From FEN-1073 sp963780865 (GTDB lineage Bacteria; Chloroflexota; Anaerolineae; Anaerolineales; RBG-16-64-43): a DNA stretch of 64,000 nt. A model generated the notes under the pieces. It saw nothing but the letters and a program-made list of their open reading frames with translations. It was not told where the DNA came from and did no database searches. This document shows positions 37,510 through 48,314 of this stretch, in pieces; position 1 is the stretch's first letter; each line of letters starts with the position of its first letter. The stretch spans positions 49,277 to 113,276 of the forward strand of contig CAWADT010000020.1 of NCBI GenBank assembly GCA_963780865.1, in the 5' to 3' direction. The position numbers and the translations under genes were made by a program.

Positions 37510-39416
37510 CTACAGGGGCAGAGCGTATATTTTATGATCCGTGGAACCGAACACGATCATATCGTCGTTCGCGGAAATTCCGCCGGTGATCGGCCCGCCG
37601 GTGAGGAATTTCCAGCGAAGTTTTCCGGTCATCAGGTCGAGCGCATAGAGGTTGCCGTCCACAGACCCACAATACACCAATCCTTGATGAACGAGCGGAT
37701 TGGCGGTCACCTGGCCTTCGGTTTCGAAATGCCACTTGCTCCTTGCTGGAACGGCCGTCCACGCCATAGATCCTTCCGTCGGCCGAACCGAAGATCACCA
37801 GCCCCTGCGCGAAGGAAGGGGAGGAAATGATCGCATGGTTGGTGCGGAACCGCCACGCCGCCCAACCGGATTTAATATCCAGGGCGTACAGCAGGCTGTC
37901 GACCGACCCGAAATACAGCAGGCCGTTGGCTTCGCATGGCGAGGACGTGATCGAACGTTTGGAATGGAATTTCCATTTGATCTCCCCCCGCAGATCGACC
38001 GAATAGCAGTCTCCGCTTTCGCATCCGAAATAAATCCGGTCGCCGCTCGCGAGCGGCGTGGAACGGATCGGGCCGTCGACCTCGGTCTTCCATGCGCCGC
38101 GGCCGTACAGGGCGTTGATGGCGTGCAGCTTGGCGTCGTCGGATCCGATGAACACGTGGCCTTCGGCGACGGCCGGGGAGGATCGCACTTCCGCCTCGGT
38201 ATAGTAGATCCAGGCCACCTTGCCGGTGGTCAGGCTGACGGCATGAACCCGTTTGTCTTCCGAGCCCACGACGACGTTGTCTTCAAAGATCGCGGGTTTG
38301 CCGGTCAGCCCGCCTTCCGCGGCATATTTCCAAATGAACTCGCCGCTCGATGGTTTAAGCGCGTAGAGGTTGTTGTCGTACGCCCCCACCAGCACCATGC
38401 CCTTGGCGATCACGGGAGTGCCGCGGATTTCGTCTTCGCAGGCGAACACCCAGCTGGGCTGGAGTCCATCATGGGAGGCCGCAGGAGCGGCGCGCCGCGG
38501 ATACGGCCGGCGCGACGGGCGGCTGCGGCGATGACGACCGGCTGCCCCCCTTCGGTAAATTGCGCGAGGACGGCCCCGAAAGTTTTCATATCCGGGAACC
38601 GCTGCTCCGGTTCATAGGCCAGCGCTTTCATGACCGCCTGCTCGAGTCCTTCCGGCACGGCTTGGATTGATCTGCCGCAGCGGGCGGTCGTGCCAGGAGA
38701 AGGGCGGTTCGATCCGCGGATCGCGCCGCGAGAGCAGGTGGTGCAGCGTTGCTCCGAGCGCGTAGACGTCCGAGAGCGGCCCCGCCTCGCCGCGGTATTG
38801 TTCGGGCGGGGAATATCCTTCGGTGCCGATCATCGTTCCCTTGCGGTCCGGTTCGAAGAGCTTGGCGATCCCGAAATCCACCAGGCGGATATTTTCGTGC
38901 TCGTCGGACATGATATTCGACGGTTTGATATCGCGGAAGATCACCGGGGGCTGGTGGTGATGAAGATAATGGATGACGTGGCACAGCTCGACTCCCCAAT
39001 GGGCCACCATGGGTGGTGGGCAGAAAATCGTTGGTCTCGGTCAGGATCGCTTCCAGGTCCTTCCCGTTGACGAATTCCATGACCAGGAAGGAACGTTCCC
39101 CGATGGTGAAATAATCGTAGACGCGGGGGATGGCCGGATGGTTGAGGGTTGCCAGCAGGTTGGCTTCCCGTTCGAAGCTTTGCACGGCCGTTTGGCGGAT
39201 GGCTTCATCCTTGCTGGGGTTCAGCATTTCCTTCACCGCCGCCAACCGGGTTACGCTGGGGAAGCGCATATCCCGCGCCTGGTATACCCAGCTCATCCCG
39301 CCGCTGCCGATCACCCGGATAACCAGGTAACGGTTTTCCAGCGTCGTGCCGACAACCAGTGAAGCGGTTCCTCCCGTGTGCTGACGCAGGGAGTTGGTCA
39401 TACGTTGAGTGTTCAG
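37510..39416 (-). CDS. Ser/Thr protein kinase with C-terminal PQQ/beta-propeller repeats (four frameshifts)
   Basis: About 635 residues. The first ATG is 39401, but an in-frame CTG at 39416 has AGGAG at ideal 7-bp spacing while the ATG is 22 bp away, so CTG may be used. The kinase domain has GSGGMSWVYQARD, AAVKEML, the catalytic loop VIFRDIKPSNIM (Phe in place of the HRD His), LVDFGIAKLF, and GTEGYSPPEQYRG. Shifts lie near 39012, 38665, 38465 and 37747. The C-terminal 310 residues are repeated propeller blades (GTPVIAKGMVLVGAYDNNLYAL, SSPAVAEGHVFIGSDD, ANPLVHQGLVYCGSVDGNLYALD). No transmembrane helix is visible between the two parts. First gene of the signalling operon. Confidence 0.9.
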
Positions 39417-39454
39417 GGTTGCTCTCCTGATACGGAAAACCCGCTATTAAAACG

Positions 39455-39483
39455 ATTATATCAGGGTGCCGCCATCCCGCAAA
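39455..39483 (-). promoter_or_regulatory. Promoter of the kinase/PP2C/VWA/FHA operon
   Basis: Minus strand: perfect -10 TATAAT (39455-39460) with a weak -35 TTTGCG 17 bp upstream (39478-39483). It lies about 40-55 bp before the kinase start. Two further plus-strand TATAAT boxes in this 272-bp gap (39495 and 39521 regions) could serve fabF. Confidence 0.5.
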
Positions 39484-39688
39484 CGAAAATCAGGCGGGGT
39501 ATAATCCAGCCGCGGTTTATCCTATAATTCCCATCGGGGAACCCGGGATAAACACCGGCGAGCTCTGCTGGAGGATAGCCGGAAGATGACCCGGAAGGAA
39601 ATTATCCGGGAGAATTCCGCCAAGCGCTGGCGGGGCGGACTAGTCCGCCGGTTCGTCCGAGCACAGGAAATTCCGAGGAGGACAGTCC

Positions 39689-40920
39689 ATGGAGCGTGTT
39701 GTCATCACCGGGATCGGAACGATCAACCCTCTGGGGCTTGATCCGGAAAGCAGTTGGAAGAATGCCCTGGCCGGAGTATCCACCACGGGCAAAATCCGAG
39801 CAGTTTGACGCATCCCGCCTCTCGGTGCAGATCGCCTGCGAGGTGAAGGGGTTTGATCCGACCGACTTCATGGAGGCGAAAGAACGCCCGGCGGATGGAC
39901 CGGTTCGAACAATATGCCGTCGCCTCCGCCCGGCAGGCGATTGAGCTCTCCGGTCTGGACATTCACGCCCATGCCGACCGGGTGGGTGTCGTGATCGCAT
40001 CCGCCGTCGGCGGAATCCAAACTTTGCAGGAAGCCAGCAAAATCGCTCCTCACCTCGGGCCCGAGGAAACTCAGCCCCTTTACCATCCCGATGCTCATGC
40101 CCAACGGCGCTTCCGGCATGGTGGCGATCGAATTCGGAGTGCACGGCCCGTCCTTCTCCGTGGCGTCGGCCTGCGCCTCGGGCGCCGACGGGGTGGGAAT
40201 CGCCTGGCGGATGATCCGCTCGGGCGAGGTGGATGCGATGGTTGCGGGCGCCTCCGACGCCACCATGTGCGAATTGGCGATGGGAGCTTTCGACCGGGTC
40301 GGGGCGATGACCGACGGGAATTCGCTCGAGGTTCCAAAACCCTTCGACAAGAACCGCGACGGATTGGTGATGGGGGAAGGCGCGGCCGTCCTCATGTTGG
40401 AAAGTTTAACCTTCGCCCGAAAACGCGGAGCGAAAATTCTCGCGGAGCTGGCCGGGTACGGCGCCACCTCCGATGCGTATCACGTCACCGCTCCGACGGA
40501 GGACGGCTCGGGAAGCGCGCGAGCCATCCAGCTGGCGCTGGCGGCGGCCGGGGTGAAACCCGAAGAGGTGGATTACATTAATGCCCACGGCACCGGAACG
40601 GTGCTCAACGACCTTTCGGAAACCAAAGCCATCAAACGAGTATTTGGAAAACTCGCCTACAAAATCCCCGTTTCTTCCACGAAATCGATGACCGGGCACA
40701 TGATGGGCACCACCGGCGCGCTGGAGGTTATCTTTTGCACTCTGGCGATCCGGGACGGAAAGATTCCGCCTACCATCCATTACAAACGCCAGATCCGGAG
40801 TGCGATCTGGATTACGTTCCCAACGCCGCCCGCGCAAAACCGGTCCGGGTGGCGGTCAGCAACGCCTTCGGTTTCGGCGGGCATAACGCCGTTCTGGTGA
40901 TCCGCGCTTTTCAGGAATGA
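39689..40920 (+). CDS. fabF: Beta-ketoacyl-ACP synthase II (four frameshifts)
   Basis: Elongating condensing enzyme of fatty-acid synthesis, about 410 residues. Start ATG 39689 behind GAGGAGG. It opens MERVVITGIGTINPLGLD. Shifts lie near 39795 (AAATCCGAG), 39881 (GAAAGAACG), 40062 (CCCGAGG) and 40785 (a missing A in AAAC). The corrected chain passes KIEQFDASRL, MEAKNARRMDRFEQYAV, RKLSPFTIPMLMPNGASG and HYKTPDPECDLDYVPN. Catalytic Cys in VASACASGADG, His in INAHGTGTVLND and His in KSMTGHMMGTTGA are all present; ends NAFGFGGHNAVLVIRAF. The shifts look like sequence errors because every segment is conserved. Followed directly by rnc. Confidence 0.93.
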
Positions 40921-41001
40921 AAGCATCTTCCTCTCCGGAACCTTCCCTGCCCAATCTCTCCGAGTCCGGCCGGTGAAAAAAAACATCCCACCGCGGCGGC
41001 G

Positions 41002-41676
41002 GTGGAACATGCGACCGGATTGGTTTTTTCCAATCCCGGGCTGGCCGTCCGGGCTCTCACCCATAGTTCCTACGCCAATGAAAGCACGGAGGTGGGGGAG
41101 GATTACGAGCGGCTGGAATTCCTAGGCGACGCGGTTCTGGATTATCTCGCCGCCTCCTGGCTGTACCGTCATTTTCCGGAACTCTCCGAAGGGGATTTGA
41201 CCCGCATGCGTTCGGCCCTCGTCCGGACGGAAACCCTGGCGGCCTTCGCCCAACAGATCGGATTGAATCAAATTCTGCGCATCGGAAAGGGGGAGCGGCT
41301 CGCCGGCGGTGAAAACCGGGCTACCATCCTGTGCGGGACGTTCGAAGCGTTGACGGGCGCCATCGCATTGGACCAGGGGATAGAGAAAGCCTACGCCTTC
41401 GCCGGGCCTCTCTTTCAACAGGAGTCCGATCGAGTGTTCGAACGGCTCGCCAGCAGCGACAGTAAAAGCCTGTTCCAGGAAAAGGCGCAGGCGAAATTCG
41501 GGGCGACGCCGGGATATCGGGTGGTGGATTTGACCGGTCCGGATCACGACCGGCAATATACAATCGAAGTTTTGGTGGCCGGACGGTCGTTTGGGATCGG
41601 GACGGGCAACAGCAAACAGGCCGCGGCCCAGGATGCCGCAAAAAAAGCGCTGGAAAAGCTGGAGAAGGAAGGATAA
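41002..41676 (+). CDS. rnc: Ribonuclease III
   Basis: Double-strand-specific endoribonuclease for rRNA and mRNA processing. 224 residues from GTG 41002 (VEHATGLVFSNPGLAVRALTHSS). Signature YERLEFLGDAVLDYL with the catalytic acidic residues, then GDLTRMRSALV, GTFEALTGAI, and a dsRNA-binding domain (SKSLFQEKAQAKFGATPGY, ...NSKQAAAQDAAKKALEKL). The frame is open upstream as EKKHPTAAA. An ATG at 40917 overlaps the fabF stop (ATGA) in another frame and may be the real start if one base is missing near 40975. Co-transcription with fabF is a common arrangement. Confidence 0.95.
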   Translation: MEHATGLVFSNPGLAVRALTHSSYANESTEVGEDYERLEFLGDAVLDYLAASWLYRHFPELSEGDLTRMRSALVRTETLAAFAQQIGLNQILRIGKGERLAGGENRATILCGTFEALTGAIALDQGIEKAYAFAGPLFQQESDRVFERLASSDSKSLFQEKAQAKFGATPGYRVVDLTGPDHDRQYTIEVLVAGRSFGIGTGNSKQAAAQDAAKKALEKLEKEG

Positions 41677-41692
41677 TCCCCCTCGAAGAATA

Positions 41693-42285
41693 TTCGTCAT
41701 GCCCGAGCGGTCTTACCTGCTCTCGAGTGGTTTTCTCGGGGGTCGGGCATCCATGTTTACGCAGAATATTAATTGCATTGAATGAACTGGATTCCCGCCA
41801 AGAGCACGCGGGAATGACAACTGCCTATGAAAACTGTTCGTCATGCCCGAGCGGTCTTACCTGCCCTCGAGTGGTTTTCTCGGAGGTTGGACATCCACGT
41901 TTATGAATGATTTTAATTTAATTGAATGAACGAGATTCCCGCCAAAAGCACGCGGGAATGACAGCTACCTATGAAAACTGTTCGTCATGCCCGAGCGGCC
42001 TTATCTGCCCTCGAGTGGTTTTCTCGGGGGTCGGGCATCCATATTTACGCAGGATTTAAATTGTTTAGAATGAACTGGATTCCCGCCAAGAGCACGCGGG
42101 AATGATAGCTACCTATGAAAACTGTTCGTCATGCCCGAGCGGTCTTACCTGCCCTCGAGTGGTTTTCTCGGGGGTCGGACATCCACGTTTACGAATGATT
42201 TTATTGCATTGAATGAATTGGATTCCCGCCAAGAGCACGCGGGAATGACCGCTACCTATGAAAAATGCTCGTCATTCTCGAACGG
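41693..42285. repeat. Tandem array of a 144-bp repeat, four copies plus a partial fifth
   Basis: Units start with TTCGTCATGCCCGAGCGG at 41693, 41837, 41981 and 42124; a degenerate fifth begins near 42268. The period is 143-144 bp. Each unit has CTCGAGTGGTTTTCTCGGGGG, a variable AT-rich stretch, and a hairpin TTCCCGC...GCGGGAA near its end. Units differ by scattered substitutions. Short frames inside (MPERSYL...) are repeat by-products. The array and flanks fill the 629-bp gap between rnc and the next gene. Confidence 0.92.
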
Positions 42286-42305
42286 TCCTGTCGGGCATCC
42301 GCGCG

Positions 42306-43257
42306 TTACTCGGCATTATCCGGTGCATTGGGTAAATTAAATATTTCCGCAACGGCTGGAGCAAAACCGGTTAAATCCTCCATCCGCCGGGCGATGGTTT
42401 TTCGAGCGGCAAGCGGACCGAGGAGGAGGGCGGGAACAGGATTCCGGGTGTGTCCCCGAACGGAAAGATCCTCGAGGTTGCCGTGATCGGATGTCACGAC
42501 AACGGTGAGGTTCGTCCCGCTCATGGCCTCCGCCACGCCGCCCAGAACGCGGTCCAGCATTTCCAGCAAGCGCACGGCGCCCCGCATCTCCCCGAAATGA
42601 CCGGCATAATCGGTCGGCCAATGATCGAATACAGTGAAATCATATTGCAGCGCCAGCTCCGCCATTCGCCGCCCGGCCTGACGCGGGGTGAGAATGGGCG
42701 TATCGGTATACCGCAAACGGGTTCGCCAACCGCGGCCTGTAAAATCGGCCGAGATCGCATCTCCCCGAATTAAATCCTGCTCGGTGCCCAAGGGGATTCC
42801 CGCCAGGTCGAAGGCTAGGGGGATGGCGGAATGCAATCTTCGCCCGCTGCGGATGGCTTCGAAATATGAATTCGGGATAGGCGTTGAGCAACCGGCATCG
42901 GAGCCCGGCGCCGGTCAGCCTCCGGAGAAGATTGTGTTTTTGGAGGATCGCCCGGATGCGCGCGTCGGGCTTGGGTCCGTAATGGGTGCCGATGATTTGG
43001 GGGACGTTCACGCCGGTCAGCAAAGCGGCTTGGCCGGTGGCGGATTCCGGAACCCCGTCCACTCCCAGCGTCGCGTCGACGGAACGGAAGGAGGCTTGCG
43101 GCCCGGTAAACGGTTCGGCACCGGATAGGAGCCGGCGGCCTTCCAGCAAATCGGCAAGATGCGGCAGGTTCGCCCTTGCGAGCGGATTGATTTTCGGATC
43201 CGGGGAACCCAAACCCACACCGTCAAGGAAAATAAAAAAGATGGATACCGGTGGCAT
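42306..43257 (-). CDS. Alkaline-phosphatase-superfamily metalloenzyme (phosphoglycerate/phosphopentomutase-like), one frameshift
   Basis: About 316 residues, start ATG 43257 (MPPVSIFFIFLDGVGLGSPD). The early Asp in FLDGVG and the nucleophile region GVPESATGQAALLTGVN match the metalloenzyme (AlkP/iPGM) superfamily. A +1 near 42862 (ATATTTCG) breaks it; corrected, it reads PEFIFEAIRSGRRLHSAIP. C-terminal metal ligands are seen in VFDHWPTDYAGHFGEM and VVTSDHGNLEDLSVRGHT. It could be a cofactor-independent mutase or a phosphodiesterase; substrate not determinable. It is the most downstream gene on this strand here, 14 bp after the HD-GYP gene. Confidence 0.82.
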
Positions 43258-43271
43258 GGAGTAGAGGCGGT

Positions 43272-46200
43272 CTACAGTTCCTCGTCCACGATGCTAAAGA
43301 AAGCCTCGACCACCTCCGGGTCGAAGTGGTGTCCGCTTTGTTCCCGCAGATACTCGCGCACTTTGGCTTCCGGCCATGCCTTGCGGTACGGGCGGTCGTT
43401 GCGCAGCGCGTCCCAGACGTCGATGATGGCGAACACCCTCGCCGCCAAAGGAATCTGTTCGCCTTTCAATCCGCGGGGATATCCGGTGCCGTCCCATTTT
43501 TCATGGTGGCAATAGGGAATGTCGATCGCGGATCGCAGGTAGCCGATCGGATACAACATCTCGTACGCGATGACCGGATGCCGGCGCATGAGCTGCATTT
43601 CCTCCGGGCTCAAGGGGCCGGGTTTCAGAAGAATGGCGTCGGAAACGGCCATTTTGCCGATATCGTGCATCAACGCCCCGCGGCGGATGTGGATCATCTC
43701 ATCCTCCGGGATCCTCAACCGGCGTGCCAGCCGCAGGGTGATGTCGGTCACGCGCAGGGTGTGGCCTTCCGTTTCCCGATCGCGGAGTTCCAGCGCGCGG
43801 GACCAGCCCTCGATGGTGGCGTCGTAGGCCGTGACCAGGTCGGAGTTCGTGCGCTGCAGGTCGTCGAACAGCGAGGCGTTGTCGATGGCGATGGCCGCCT
43901 GGGCCGCCATGGTTTCCAGATACTCGACCCATTCCTCGTCCGGCTCGAACGGTTTGCGGCTGAACAGTTCCAGCACGCCTTTCACCTTTCCTTTCGAGAG
44001 CAGCGGCGCCACAAAATAGGAAGCGAACGGCTCGCCGCTTTCCCGCAGACTGCGGGCGTAGTCGCCGTCCTGCGAGGCAAACATCGGCACTTGGATGACG
44101 CGGCGTTGCAGCGCGGCGGCGCCGGCGAAACCCTGTCCCAATTGGATCGGGTTTTGCGTGACGACGGGGGATTGGATTCCCCGGCCGGACATGTACACCA
44201 ACGACTGGGAATGGAGGTTCAAGAATGCGGATGACCGCGGCGTCGACCTGAAGCTGGGTGGCCACCTGGTCCAGCAGCACCGCCAGCGTAACCCGCAAAT
44301 CGATACTGGCGCTGATGGCCATGTCCACCGCCCGCAAGGCCGAAAGCCTCCGTAACCGTTGTTCGGTTTGTTCGAACAGCGCGGCGCGGTGCAGCGCGCT
44401 GCCGGCCACGTCGGCGATGGATTCCAATAACCGCAGGTCGTCGACGGTGATGTCCTGATCCTGTTCGCGGCGGGAACGGCCGATCCACATGGCGCCCACG
44501 GTAAATCCGCGCGAAAGCATCGGCGCGCACGCCGTCGAGCGCAACTGGAACGGAACAATTCGGGATATTCACCGCGTCCGCTTTCCTGCACACGGTTGTC
44601 GGCATATGATTTTCCAGTGGCCAGCACGTCCAGGGTGAATGCATTCTTGATCGGAATCCGTTCATTCTTCAGGAGGACGGCCGGCTTGGAAGTGGCGGTA
44701 CGGAAAAAAATTCGCCCGCCGCGTCGTGTTCGAGCAGCGCGACGAATTCACATTCCAAAATCCTCGCGGTATGGCGGACGACAACCTCGGAGATCTCGGG
44801 CCGGCCCGGCGCCTGGCGCAGATCCTGATAGAACACCGCCATGGATTCGAGTTCGAACGTGTGCCGCTTCACCTTGTGAAAGAGCCGCGATTGCTGGATG
44901 GCCACCGCGAGCAGGTCGGCGACTTCGTCGGCGATCTCCGCGTGCTCCCGGGTGAACGCCCCGGGAATCCCGGACGAGATATTCAGCGCCCCGAACAGGT
45001 TGCCCTGTGCCAACAGCGGGATGCTCAGGTAGGAGCGAATCCCGGCGGCCAGCAGCCGCTTTGGTGGACGGAGAAGGCTGTTCCATGGCCAGCAAATCCT
45101 CCACGGCGAACAGCCGGCCCGATTGCAGAACTCCGATTTCGGAGCCATACTCCGACAGCGGGATCACGGCCCCTTTTTCCAGGCCGGGTTCCGACTGCAT
45201 CCGCGCGTGGAGAACGGTGGCCGTGCGGGCTTCGAGGTCGAACAGAACCAGGCTGCTGCGTTGGCAGGGCACCAGACGGTGGATCCGTTCCAGGGTTGCG
45301 CGGGCGATTTCCTCCGCGGAATGGGCCTCGACCTCGAGAATGGCGCGGTCAATCTCGTGCAGCGTTTCCAGACGATCCGCATACCGCCTCAGCGAATTCG
45401 CCGGATTGGCGGGTGGCTTGTTCGGCCTCGAGCCGTTTGGAAATATCTTCGACCATGCCGACCAGAAACATCGGCTCCCGGTTGGAATCCATTACCGCGG
45501 AGGCGGTGAGCCGGCACCAGATCGGAATGCCGTTTTTCCGAAGCATTCGGAGTTCCTGCTGGAAATGATCCCGCTTCGCGCCGGGTTAGGGACTGGGCCA
45601 GCGCGTTCACCGCGGAACGGTCCTCGGGATGGGTAATGAGTTCCAGAGTTTGCCCCGCGAGGTCGGCTCGGGACGTTTCCAGAATTTCGCAAAACGTCGC
45701 ATTGGATTTCGATCAGCCGCAAGTCCCGGCCGATTAAAACAATTCCGAACGCCGCCTTCTCGAAAATGGCCCGGAACGTCGCCTCGCTTTCGAGCAATGC
45801 CCGTTCCCGATTGCGCCGTTCGGTGATGTCGCGCACCATGCTGGTGATGCCCTTCATCCGGCCGTCCGCGTCCAGGATCAGCGAAGCGTTAATTTCCACC
45901 GGGAGGGTGGAACCGTCCTTCCGCAGCACGGTGTAGGTGGCATTGCGGAGCATCCCGGTCTGCAGGAGCGTTTGCAAGTGCTCTTCGGCCAGGCTCCGTT
46001 CGTCCGGTGGTACCAAATCCAATAGATAAGTCCCTCGTAGTTCCTCCGCCGCAGCATACCCGAGGATTTCCAAAGCGCGCTGGTTGGCAAAGGTGAGGGC
46101 GGCGTCTTGGTCGTGAAGGAAGATCGCGTCGGGGGATGTCTGCACCAGGCTGCGGTATTGCTCCTCGCTTTCCCGTAAAGCGGTTTCAGACCGGATTCGC

Positions 46201-47731
46201 TGGGTGATGTCGCGCGCTACCCCCAACACGGAAGTAATTCTGCCTTCGGCGTCCCGGATGGGGACCAACCAGGTGCCCAGCCAGATTTCCCCGCCGGGAT
46301 TGACCGAGGGAGCTTCCCGGTAGGATGGCTCTCCGTTTTCGAAGACGGATCGCACTGCGTCCATCTGGCGATCCGCCACCGCTTGCGGAAAAAGCGACAG
46401 CATGCTTTTTCCGATCATTTCGGACGCCGGGCGGCGGAGGAGTTTCGAGGCGAGCGAGTTCACATAGACAATGAGTCCGTCGCGGTCGAGAATGAAAATC
46501 TGGTCGTTGGCGGCTTCGGCCAGCGAGCGGTAGCGGAATTCGCTGTCCCGAAGCTCCCGCAGGACGCGCCGGATTTCGCGTTCGCTTTTAATCTGCGCGG
46601 TAATATCCCGCGCCACGACGAGCAAGTGTCGGTAGACGCCTTCGGAATCCGGGATCGGAGTCAGAATGGATTCCATGCAGAAACGCGAATGGCCGGGCGG
46701 ACGCGTGCTGAGGACGAAACGGAGACTGCCTTGGGTATGAAGCGCTTGGCGTAATTTTTCCGAGGCCAGGCGAAACAACGGATCGGAGAGAAATTCCCGC
46801 GTCGTATGGCCGATCATGGATTCCGCAGTGAGGCCGGTATTTTTTACCACGGCCTGGTTCACCATGGTCACTCGGTATGTATCCTCGGATTCCACGCTGA
46901 GCAGCATGAGCATTTCGGAAACCGAGTCGAACACCAGCGACAACCGGCTTTGGCTCAGCTCCAGCGCTTGCGCGGCTTCCTTTCGCGCTTGAATGTCTTC
47001 GACGACCGCCTCGAAATAGATCGGTTCACCGCTTTCGGTGTGGACCGGATGGACGAAGAACCGGCACCACTTCAGCGAACCGTCTTTGCGCCGCAGGCGG
47101 GTTTCGTACCCGTCCAGCGATTTCCGGTTCCGCAGCTCGCGGTGAAAATCGGCTTCCGCCGCATCGCTTTCGAAGAAATTAACCAGCCCGCAGGAAAGCA
47201 GGGACTCCCGATCCGGATATCCCAGCAGGAGCTGCCATGCGGGGATTGGCGTCGAGCATCCGGCCGCCCGGTGCGATGAAGAGCAGCCCGAGCGGAAGCG
47301 TTTGAAACAGGAAGTGAAAGCGATCCTCCGCCTTGGCGGCGGCCTTCCGCTGCCGGTTGCGTTCCAGCGCGAGCCGGGCGGACATCATGAGCTGAGGCAG
47401 GCGATCGGTGGATTTCACGACGTAATCGTCGACGCCGGCTTTAAGGGCTTCGGCGGCGATTTGGTCGTTTCCTGTTCCGGTATAAATGATCACCGGGCAA
47501 TCGGGGATCTGCTCGCGGATTTGCCGGAAAATCTCCAGCCCGTCGGCCCACGGCAAGTGATAGTCGCTGATGACGAAATCCGGAGAATTGGCTTTTCAGC
47601 GTCGGCAGCAGATCCCTTTTGGTGCCGACGCTAAGCACCTCGCATTCCGGAAATTGATGCCGCAATTCGCGTTCCACCAAGGCGCGATCCTGCGGATTAT
47701 CATCGACCAGAAGGATTTGATACGGATTCAA
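43272..47731 (-). CDS. Large REC-PAS-GAF-HD-GYP signalling protein (about nine frameshifts)
   Basis: About 1485 residues, start TTG 47731 (MNPYQILLVDDNPQDRALV). Order: receiver domain with Asp in FVISDYHLPWADG, about five PAS domains (e.g. IFILDRDGLIVYVNSLASKL, IFLHDQDAALTFANQRALEI, GSTLPVEINASLILD), GAF domains (YLSIPLLAQGNLFGALNISS; APLLSKGKVKGVLELFSR), and a C-terminal HD-GYP domain with LMHDIGKMAVSDAILLKPG and HHEKWDGTGYPRGLKGEQIP. HD-GYP proteins hydrolyse cyclic-di-GMP; the key HD and GYP residues are intact. Breaks lie near 47594, 47243, 45704, 45577, 45402, 45068, 44705, 44550 and 44222, nearly all +1. No membrane segment is seen, so it is a cytosolic multi-input sensor. Confidence 0.85.
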
Positions 47732-47812
47732 ACCGGTCGCCTTTTTTCCGGCTTCCCGCCCCGCCGGGTTGACTCGCCCTGGTCGGACCGGGAGGAACGT
47801 TCCCCGCGAGCC

Positions 47813-48262
47813 TTAGAACGGTTGCGGAATTTCATTCAGGTCCATCCAATAATGATGCACGACCTGGATCATTTCCTTGAGCTGATCGAAGGAAACCGGT
47901 TTGACCAGGTATGAGTTGGCTCCCAGTTCGTAGGCCCGGACAATGTCGGAGCGTTCCCGCGAGGAGGTAAAGATGATGACCGGCAAGCAGCCGCAACCGC
48001 GGTTGGCCGCGCAGCCATTCCAGCACCTCCAGACCCGGATTTTCCAGGCATCTTGAGATCCAGTAGCACGATCCAGGGAAGCCCGGTCGCCTGTTCCGCC
48101 GATTTTTCCCGCGCATGTTTCCAAGAAATCGAACGGCCGCTTCGCCGTCTTCGGCGGCGTAGATTTCCTCCGTTAGTCCGCTTTGCGGGCCGCCCGGCGA
48201 AACAGGGCGACGTCGTTCGGATCGTCTTCAACGAGCAGCAAGGATTTTTTCAAGAGAACCAC
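47813..48262 (-). CDS. Single-domain response regulator (Rcp1-like receiver), frameshifted
   Basis: About 148 residues. Start GTG 48262, with GGGAGG 8 bp upstream: VVLLKKSLLLVEDDPNDVALF. Phospho-acceptor Asp lies in WIVLLDLKMPGKSG, then LPVIIFTSSRERSDIVRAYELG and the Lys in NSYLVKPVSFDQLKEM; it ends MDLNEIPQPF at 47813. The pattern (SSxxxxDI, A-ELGANSY-VKP) is that of stand-alone receivers working with phytochrome-type or hybrid kinases. Two or three single-base shifts between about 48190 and 47990 split it. It lies between two HD-GYP genes and probably feeds the same c-di-GMP pathway. Confidence 0.82.
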
Positions 48263-48314
48263 GGCTTCATCCTCCCGCTTCCAGGGCCCGCATCCGCCCA
48301 CCCGGAGAGAAGGG

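Noticed and set aside
41693..42285. CRISPR array
   Set aside because: The 144-bp units are contiguous direct repeats with scattered changes; there are no short repeats with unique spacers and no cas genes.
48250..48314. Alternative C-terminus of the second HD-GYP protein ending at 48250
   Set aside because: This end results from the shift near 48497; the corrected frame gives the conserved HD-GYP end (FMDLYYTQ) at 48315.
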